Shown: positions 59,478 to 64,000 of the stretch, one piece after another | Position numbering within the stretch: position 1 is the first letter of the stretch | Layout of the letters: each line of letters begins with the position of its first letter | Origin: Limiplasma sp031549415 | Lineage (GTDB): Bacteria; Bacillota; Clostridia; Christensenellales; Aristaeellaceae | DNA length: 64,000 bases | Reading direction: 5' to 3' | NCBI GenBank assembly: GCA_031549415.1 | Contig: JAVBPU010000007.1 | Span: 62,001-126,000, forward strand | Notes under the pieces: model-generated | What the model was told of the DNA's origin: nothing | Databases searched by the model: none | What the model saw: the letters and a program-made list of their open reading frames with translations, nothing else | Translations under genes and position numbers: made by a program

Positions 59478-60536
59478 TTAGCGCAAGCGCAGCAAGGTCT
59501 CCGCCGGGTCCACCCGGCGGGTAAATCCATCCAGGCAAAGGGAAAGGATTTCTTGGGGCGTATGTTCAAAAGCGTTGGGAAACAAAAGCATGGCGCGATA
59601 GGACGCGGCCAGGGCTGCGGTGAGGCCGTCCTGGAAAAAGGGCGTGGCCGCTGAGGAAACGGGCAGAAGGCCATGGATTACCAAGTCGTTCTGGGCCTCC
59701 GGGGACAAGAGATGGCGCAGCAGGCCCTGGGCGGCGGGGCTGTCCCTGCAAAGGCCCAGAAGCAACAGGTTTTCGGTGGCGGCCGGGGTCATGGGAAAGG
59801 CGGCCAGGTCCTGTCCGGCTGCCACAGCCCGGCGATAGGCTGCCAGGGACAGCACCCGGGCGGAAGGCGCGGGGGGCGGGGTCTTTTTGGGCGCGCCCCG
59901 GCCAGGGGAAGGGCTGGTGGCCGCTGGGCTGCCGACCGACTGGGTGAGGGAGGCTACCAAGGCTTCGCGCAAGCTGCTGGGGCACATGGACAAAAGCTGC
60001 TGGAGGGCAAATCCTTGGGGCTTTGCCAGCGCACCGGGAGAGACAAGGCTTTTCCAGGGCAATTGAGAGGCGTCGGGCGTTTGCATATCCTGCAAAGGGA
60101 TGCCCTGACCCGGCGGAGGGGTCATGGAAAAAAGAGAGCTTTGGCTGGGGGCGGGGGTTCCTTGCGGCATGGGCAGCAAGGCCGTGGGCACGGCCAGCAC
60201 GGAGGGCGCAAACCAGAGGGGCAGCGCGTATTGGGCGCCGCCGCTTTGGCCCGCGGCCAGCACATCAGCGGATAGGTCCCCTTCCATGGCCAGGGGCAGA
60301 AGCCGTCGGCTCGGTTCGGCCAGCGCCCCGGGGGCAAACAGCACCAGGTCCGGCGGAACCGCCTGGTCGGCCAAAAATTCCTGGGCATCCGCCCGGCGCA
60401 AGTATACGTGCACCCCGGGGTTCTTCTTTTCAAACAAAGCCAGTTGCGCTTGCAAATGCGCCCCGGAATCGGTGGGGTCCGGCAGGAGCCATACCACCAA
60501 CGTTTCCATCTTGGCTGGGCGCAGCCGTTGGGCCAT
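59478..60536 (-). CDS. Secreted solute-binding-like protein, probably starting upstream at an ACG
   Basis: The first in-frame ATG gives 352 residues, but it starts inside the protein. The frame is open upstream to 60701, and codons 60641-60537 read (ACG)NRRTTVLGCLLLTAALLLAL, then PSLFTTLSGRQDQR, a clear signal peptide; no ATG, GTG or TTG precedes it. AAAGGGGG ends 7 bp before the ACG at 60641-60639, a perfect ribosome binding site position. So translation probably starts at an ACG (or the base is a mutation/error). The mature part has an SBP_bac_1-like pattern (TLVVWLLPDPTDSGAHLQAQLALFEKKNPGVHVYLRRAD) and a Pro/Ser-rich insertion about 120-230. Extracellular; ligand unknown. Confidence 0.7.
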   Translation of the reverse strand: MAQRLRPAKMETLVVWLLPDPTDSGAHLQAQLALFEKKNPGVHVYLRRADAQEFLADQAVPPDLVLFAPGALAEPSRRLLPLAMEGDLSADVLAAGQSGGAQYALPLWFAPSVLAVPTALLPMPQGTPAPSQSSLFSMTPPPGQGIPLQDMQTPDASQLPWKSLVSPGALAKPQGFALQQLLSMCPSSLREALVASLTQSVGSPAATSPSPGRGAPKKTPPPAPSARVLSLAAYRRAVAAGQDLAAFPMTPAATENLLLLGLCRDSPAAQGLLRHLLSPEAQNDLVIHGLLPVSSAATPFFQDGLTAALAASYRAMLLFPNAFEHTPQEILSLCLDGFTRRVDPAETLLRLR

Positions 60537-60752
60537 GCGCTGGTCTTGCCGGCCAGAAAGGGTGGTAAAAAGAGAAGGTAAGGCCAGGAGCAGCGCCGCG
60601 GTGAGCAGCAGGCAGCCAAGGACGGTGGTTCGGCGGTTCGTGGGGAGTCCCCCTTTCGGCCCCGGACGGGGAGATTTCTGCTCTGCGGTTATTTCAGGCT
60701 ATGCGGCACGCAAGAAGGACTTGCCTGTGGAAATGGTTAAAAACGGGCCCGA

Positions 60753-60781
60753 TTGCAAAGTATGGGAAATTCCTCTATAAT
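60753..60781 (+). promoter_or_regulatory. Promoter of the phosphoglucomutase gene
   Basis: TTGCAA (60753-60758), 17-bp spacer, TATAAT (60776-60781). Leader of about 52 nt. Confidence 0.8.
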
Positions 60782-60839
60782 AGGCAAGAAAAGGGAACCC
60801 TGTTTTGTACGGGCAAAGTACTAGGAAAGGGGCTTTACC

Positions 60840-62564
60840 ATGAATTACCAACAGAATTATGAGGCATGGCTGAAGGATTTCGCCAGCGATGAAGCCATGG
60901 AAGCAGAACTTACCTCCATCGCGGGGGATGAAAAAGAAATAGAGGACCGGTTTTACAAAAATCTAAGCTTTGGCACCGGCGGCATGCGCGGGGTGCTGGG
61001 CGCGGGCATGAACCGGATGAACCTGTACACGGTGCGCCGCGCCACCCAGGGCCTGGCGAATTTTCTGCTGGCGGACAAGGGCAATGCCCAGCGGGGCGTG
61101 GTCATCGCCTATGACAGCCGCCGCATGAGCCAGGAGTTTGCCAAGGAAACCGCCCTGGTGCTGTGCGCCAATGGTGTACAGGCCTACCTGTTTGACGCGC
61201 TGCGGCCTGTGGCGCTGCTGTCCTTTGGCGTAAGGCATTTGAAGGCTGCGGCGGGCGTGGTCATCACCGCCAGCCATAATCCATCAAAATACAACGGATA
61301 TAAGGTCTACGGCGAGGACGGGGCGCAGCTGGGGCCGGAAATGGCCGATGCGGTGACCGCCGCCATTGACGCGCTGAGCTTTACCGCCGCCAAGAGGATG
61401 GAGGAAAGCGAAGCCCTTGAAAAGGGCCTCCTCAAAATCATCGGCGACAAAGAGGTGGACGATGAATACATCCGCCGGGTGAAAGGCCTGTGCATCAACC
61501 CCCAGGTCCTTGCGGAAGCTGGGAAAAACCTAAAGATTGTTTACACGCCCCTGCACGGCAGCGGCAATGTGCCGGTGCGCCGTATCCTTCGCGAGATCGG
61601 CATCACCAACGTCAGCGTGGTGAAGGAGCAGGAAGCGCCGGACCCCAATTTTTCCACCGTCAAAGTGCCCAATCCCGAGGACCCCGATGCCTTCACCCTG
61701 GCCATTGCCCTGGCCAACCAGGTGGGCGCGGACGCCATTTTTGGCACGGACCCGGATTGCGACCGCCTGGGCGTGGCTGTGCGGGAAAAAAACGGCGCGT
61801 TCCGTCTGCTGACGGGCAACCAGATCGGCTGCCTGATGCTCTACTATATCCTCAGCAGCAAAAAGGCCCAGGGGAACTTGCCGGAAAACGGAGCGGCGGT
61901 GAAAAGCATCGTGTCCACAGAGCTGGCCCGGGCCATCTGCCAGCATTTTGGCGTGGCCCTGTACGACACGCTGACAGGCTTCAAATTCATCGGGGAAAAA
62001 ATTCAGCAGTTTGAGGACAGCGGCAAGCATACCTTCCTGTTTGGGTTTGAGGAAAGCTACGGCTATTTAAGCAGTACCTTTGTGCGGGACAAGGACGGGG
62101 TGAATGCCTCGCTGCTGATTGCCGAGGCCGCCACCTATTACAGCACCCAGGGAAAGACCCTTTGTGACGTGATGGAGGAGATTTTTGAAACCTTCGGCTT
62201 CTATTTGGAATTTGTGGACGCCACAACCCTGCCCGGCATTGACGGCCTGAAGGTGATGGCGGAAACCATGGCCCGCATTCGTAGCAACCCGCCCAAGGAA
62301 ATCGGCGGCATTCCGGTGCTTCGGGTGTTGGATTTTATGAGCCAGGTAGAAACCGACGTGAAAAGCGGGGACAAGCAGCCCATGGACTACCCCCAAAGCG
62401 ATGTGCTGTACTTTGCCATGGAGGGCGGGCACTTTGTGTGCGTGCGCCCCAGCGGCACAGAGCCCAAGATTAAGCTGTATGTGAACGCCAACGACAAAAG
62501 TGAAACAAAGGCCAAGGAGCTGCTGGCCCACTTGAAGAAGGAAGCGGAGAAGCTGCTGCAGTAG
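60840..62564 (+). CDS. pgcA: Phospho-sugar mutase (phosphoglucomutase/phosphomannomutase)
   Basis: 574 residues, the length of the Bacillus PgcA group. Active-site phosphoserine is Ser145 in VVITASHNPSKYNGYKVYGEDG; metal loop GTDPDCDRLGVAV; sugar loop GFEESYGYL; phosphate-binding end VRPSGTEPKIKLYVN. Interconverts glucose-6-phosphate and glucose-1-phosphate; the latter is the substrate of RfbF and of other nucleotide-sugar enzymes. GGAAAGGGGC upstream; stand-alone promoter and terminator. Confidence 0.93.
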   Translation: MNYQQNYEAWLKDFASDEAMEAELTSIAGDEKEIEDRFYKNLSFGTGGMRGVLGAGMNRMNLYTVRRATQGLANFLLADKGNAQRGVVIAYDSRRMSQEFAKETALVLCANGVQAYLFDALRPVALLSFGVRHLKAAAGVVITASHNPSKYNGYKVYGEDGAQLGPEMADAVTAAIDALSFTAAKRMEESEALEKGLLKIIGDKEVDDEYIRRVKGLCINPQVLAEAGKNLKIVYTPLHGSGNVPVRRILREIGITNVSVVKEQEAPDPNFSTVKVPNPEDPDAFTLAIALANQVGADAIFGTDPDCDRLGVAVREKNGAFRLLTGNQIGCLMLYYILSSKKAQGNLPENGAAVKSIVSTELARAICQHFGVALYDTLTGFKFIGEKIQQFEDSGKHTFLFGFEESYGYLSSTFVRDKDGVNASLLIAEAATYYSTQGKTLCDVMEEIFETFGFYLEFVDATTLPGIDGLKVMAETMARIRSNPPKEIGGIPVLRVLDFMSQVETDVKSGDKQPMDYPQSDVLYFAMEGGHFVCVRPSGTEPKIKLYVNANDKSETKAKELLAHLKKEAEKLLQ

Positions 62565-62586
62565 GCGAAGAACGTTAAAAACTAAC

Positions 62587-62628
62587 AAAACCGGGCGGTT
62601 GCGAAAATGTGCAACCGCCCGGTTTTGC
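62587..62628. terminator. Terminator of pgcA, bidirectional
   Basis: AAAACCGGGCGGTTGC pairs perfectly with GCAACCGCCCGGTTTT around a GAAAATGT loop; T-runs at both ends of the stem. Confidence 0.9.
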
Positions 62629-62649
62629 CTGGGCTTGTGGCGAGAACTG

Positions 62650-63273
62650 TCAAGCGCTGGGCGAAGGCAGCGCGGCCAGATAGGCGGAAAGCCGGGCCAC
62701 ATCCCCATCCTGGAAGCAGTAGCCTGCCATGCCCACGGCCTGGGCCCCATCGGTGTTCTGCTGCCGGTCATCCACAAACAGGCATTCCTCTGCCGCCAGG
62801 TCATATTTTTGCAACAGCCGTTCATAGATGGCGGCCTTGGGTTTCAGCACTTTTTCCTCACAGGAGAGGACCCTTCCGTCAAACAGCGAGATGCCGGGAA
62901 TTTTGTGCTGGTATTCATAAAAGCGCACCCCCACGTTGGACAGCAGAAAAATATGGAAGCCACGGGCGTGGAGGGCTTGCACCAAAGCTTCCATCTGTGG
63001 CATGGGGGTGCAGCCGTCGCTGGGATAGTCCCCGAAGATCAGGGCGGCGGCCTCCCGCTGGGCCTGGGTCGCCAGGCGGGATTGTACCAAAGCCAGCATC
63101 TCATCTTCGGGGATGAGGCCGGCGTCCAGCTGGTTCTCCCATTCCGGGCACCGGAAAAGGGTTTCCAGAATGGCCTGGGCGTCCTCCGGGGTGGCGGCCA
63201 GCCGCTGGCAGGTGCGCTGCGGGGCATAGTCCAGCAGCACGCCGCCCATGTCAAACACGATATTTCGGATCAT
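62650..63273 (-). CDS. HAD-superfamily phosphatase, YihX-like
   Basis: 207 residues from the ATG at 63273 (AAAGGAG upstream). HAD motif I is IVFDMGGVLLD: the nucleophile Asp8 is present, but the second Asp of the usual DxD is Gly, as in the YihX/haloacid dehalogenase-like group. Motif II lies in HIFLLSNVG, motif III Lys in VLKPKAAIYERLL, motif IV in ECLFVDDRQQN. Small-molecule phosphatase, perhaps of sugar-1-phosphates (YihX acts on glucose-1-phosphate); it converges on pgcA. Confidence 0.88.
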   Translation of the reverse strand: MIRNIVFDMGGVLLDYAPQRTCQRLAATPEDAQAILETLFRCPEWENQLDAGLIPEDEMLALVQSRLATQAQREAAALIFGDYPSDGCTPMPQMEALVQALHARGFHIFLLSNVGVRFYEYQHKIPGISLFDGRVLSCEEKVLKPKAAIYERLLQKYDLAAEECLFVDDRQQNTDGAQAVGMAGYCFQDGDVARLSAYLAALPSPSA

Positions 63274-63321
63274 GGTGCAGTCTCCTTTGTACATAGAATC
63301 AAAAAGGGAACAAAAAAGCGG

Positions 63322-63999
63322 CTAGGCGGTTTTGCGTCCCAGAACCTTGGCCAGAAGCCGGGTGCCCTGCCCCTGCAAATAGCCGTATTCCGGCATCTTG
63401 TGCAGCGCCAGCCAAAAAACCGCATTGGGCGCCAGCAGGCACAGCCCAATCATGACCAGGAACCCTCCCGGGGTGACGGTGGGGAACAGCCAGGCCCCCA
63501 GCGCCCGCAGCCCCGCCCCGCAGGCAATGGACAGCGCCATCATCAGGCCGGTTTGGAGAAAGTAGCCTTTGACGCTGGTTTCCAAGGCGTAGTGGTGCAC
63601 CATCCAGGGGTCAAACCACCAGGTGGTAACCAGGCGGCTGACGATGGTGGCGGCCAGCACCCCGGCAATGCCCCAAAGATGCACCCACCAGAGGCTAAAA
63701 AGGATGTTCAGCCCGGCGGAAAAAATGGGCCGGAACCGCCCCTGCCAAAAAAGGCCGCAGGCATCCTTGTGCATGATGGTGTTCTCCAGCAGGCCGCTGG
63801 TCAAAAAATTCAGCGCGATGATGGGCACTACAAAGGGATCGGCAAACACCCAATGGGCGCCAAAAAACAAGGTGACAAAGGGGTCCAGCAGCACGAAGAG
63901 ACAAACGGCGGCAAAGCCGTACAGCCAGCCGTCCAGCAGGTTTAGGCAGCGGAACACGAACCGGCGGCGCTCCAGGTCCCCGGTGACGTGCAAATTCCC
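63322..63999 (-). CDS. Wzx-like flippase, C-terminal half (5' end beyond window)
   Basis: 225 codons in an open frame that runs off the window end; the TTG at 63993 that could be read as a start is just an internal codon. About six hydrophobic segments; FRCLNLLDGWLYGFAAVCLFVLLDPFVTLFFGAHWVFADPFVVPIIALNFLTSG is the usual second-half start of MOP-superfamily polysaccharide flippases (helix, LF(F)G loop, helix), and VHLWGIAGVLAATIVSRLV the GxxGAAxAT-type helix. Different from the flippase at 507. Sits 49 bp upstream of the HAD gene on the same strand. Confidence 0.82.
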   Translation of the reverse strand, partial: GNLHVTGDLERRRFVFRCLNLLDGWLYGFAAVCLFVLLDPFVTLFFGAHWVFADPFVVPIIALNFLTSGLLENTIMHKDACGLFWQGRFRPIFSAGLNILFSLWWVHLWGIAGVLAATIVSRLVTTWWFDPWMVHHYALETSVKGYFLQTGLMMALSIACGAGLRALGAWLFPTVTPGGFLVMIGLCLLAPNAVFWLALHKMPEYGYLQGQGTRLLAKVLGRKTA

Positions 64000-64000
64000 C

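Noticed and set aside
1..64000. CRISPR arrays, tRNA or rRNA genes, prophage
   Set aside because: No regularly spaced direct repeats, no tRNA T-loop/anticodon patterns and no phage structural or integrase genes were noticed by eye; a covariance-model scan could not be run.

Overview
The window reads as chromosome of a spore-forming, high-GC member of the Clostridia (Bacillota). The evidence is SpoIVB, SleB and YpeB, an RsfA-like Myb/SANT regulator, a YybS-type (DUF2232) - rplI - dnaB operon, strong AGGAGG-type ribosome binding sites and a clostridial-style dap and arg gene order. No rRNA, tRNA, CRISPR array or intact prophage was seen. Both window edges cut genes: a GHKL histidine kinase on the left and a flippase on the right.

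Layout. 1-3.1 kb: end of a sensor kinase, a Wzx-like flippase and a glycosyltransferase, then an array of small hairpins. 3.4-8.1 kb: a secreted WG-repeat protein on the minus strand, diverging from asd-dapA-dapB (lysine/diaminopimelate). 8.1-10.3 kb: a 159-bp MITE-like palindrome, an XRE regulator, a zinc-ribbon protein whose long leader can pair with its own ribosome binding site, and a lipoprotein. 10.4-14.4 kb (minus): DUF2232 - rplI - dnaB - yhaM. 14.6-21.9 kb: argG-argC-argJ-argB-argD-argF plus a nitroreductase, behind a promoter with two ArgR-like boxes. 22.1-26.1 kb: a MacAB-like ABC exporter with two adaptor-like proteins. 26.2-34.5 kb: spoIVB (minus), a MoxR - DUF58 - transglutaminase operon (plus), and sleB-ypeB (minus). 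34.6-37.3 kb: an ABC-F ATPase and a DUF6483-like protein.

37.4-47.4 kb is a probable genomic island for surface polysaccharide. It starts with a decayed IS66 remnant, then has two AT-rich membrane-protein genes, a second transposase scrap, a GT2 glycosyltransferase, a broken SDR epimerase, a ThDP enzyme, and rfbH, rfbG and rfbF. RfbF, RfbG and RfbH make a CDP-3,6-dideoxy-4-keto-hexose. The ThDP enzyme is the kind that could attach a two-carbon branch (YerE, yersiniose route); that assignment is inference. The reductase that would complete such a route is the pseudogene.

47.5-64 kb: polA-coaE, a membrane-anchored lytic transglycosylase with a long disordered N-terminus, a peptide-type solute-binding protein, a CHAP/peptidoglycan-binding protein, a secreted caspase-like protease with a FlgD-like Ig domain, a GtrB-like glycosyltransferase, an RsfA-like regulator, a solute-binding-like protein that seems to start at ACG, phosphoglucomutase, a HAD phosphatase and a second flippase fragment. 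The recurring theme of the window is the cell envelope and sporulation, alongside core amino-acid biosynthesis and replication.
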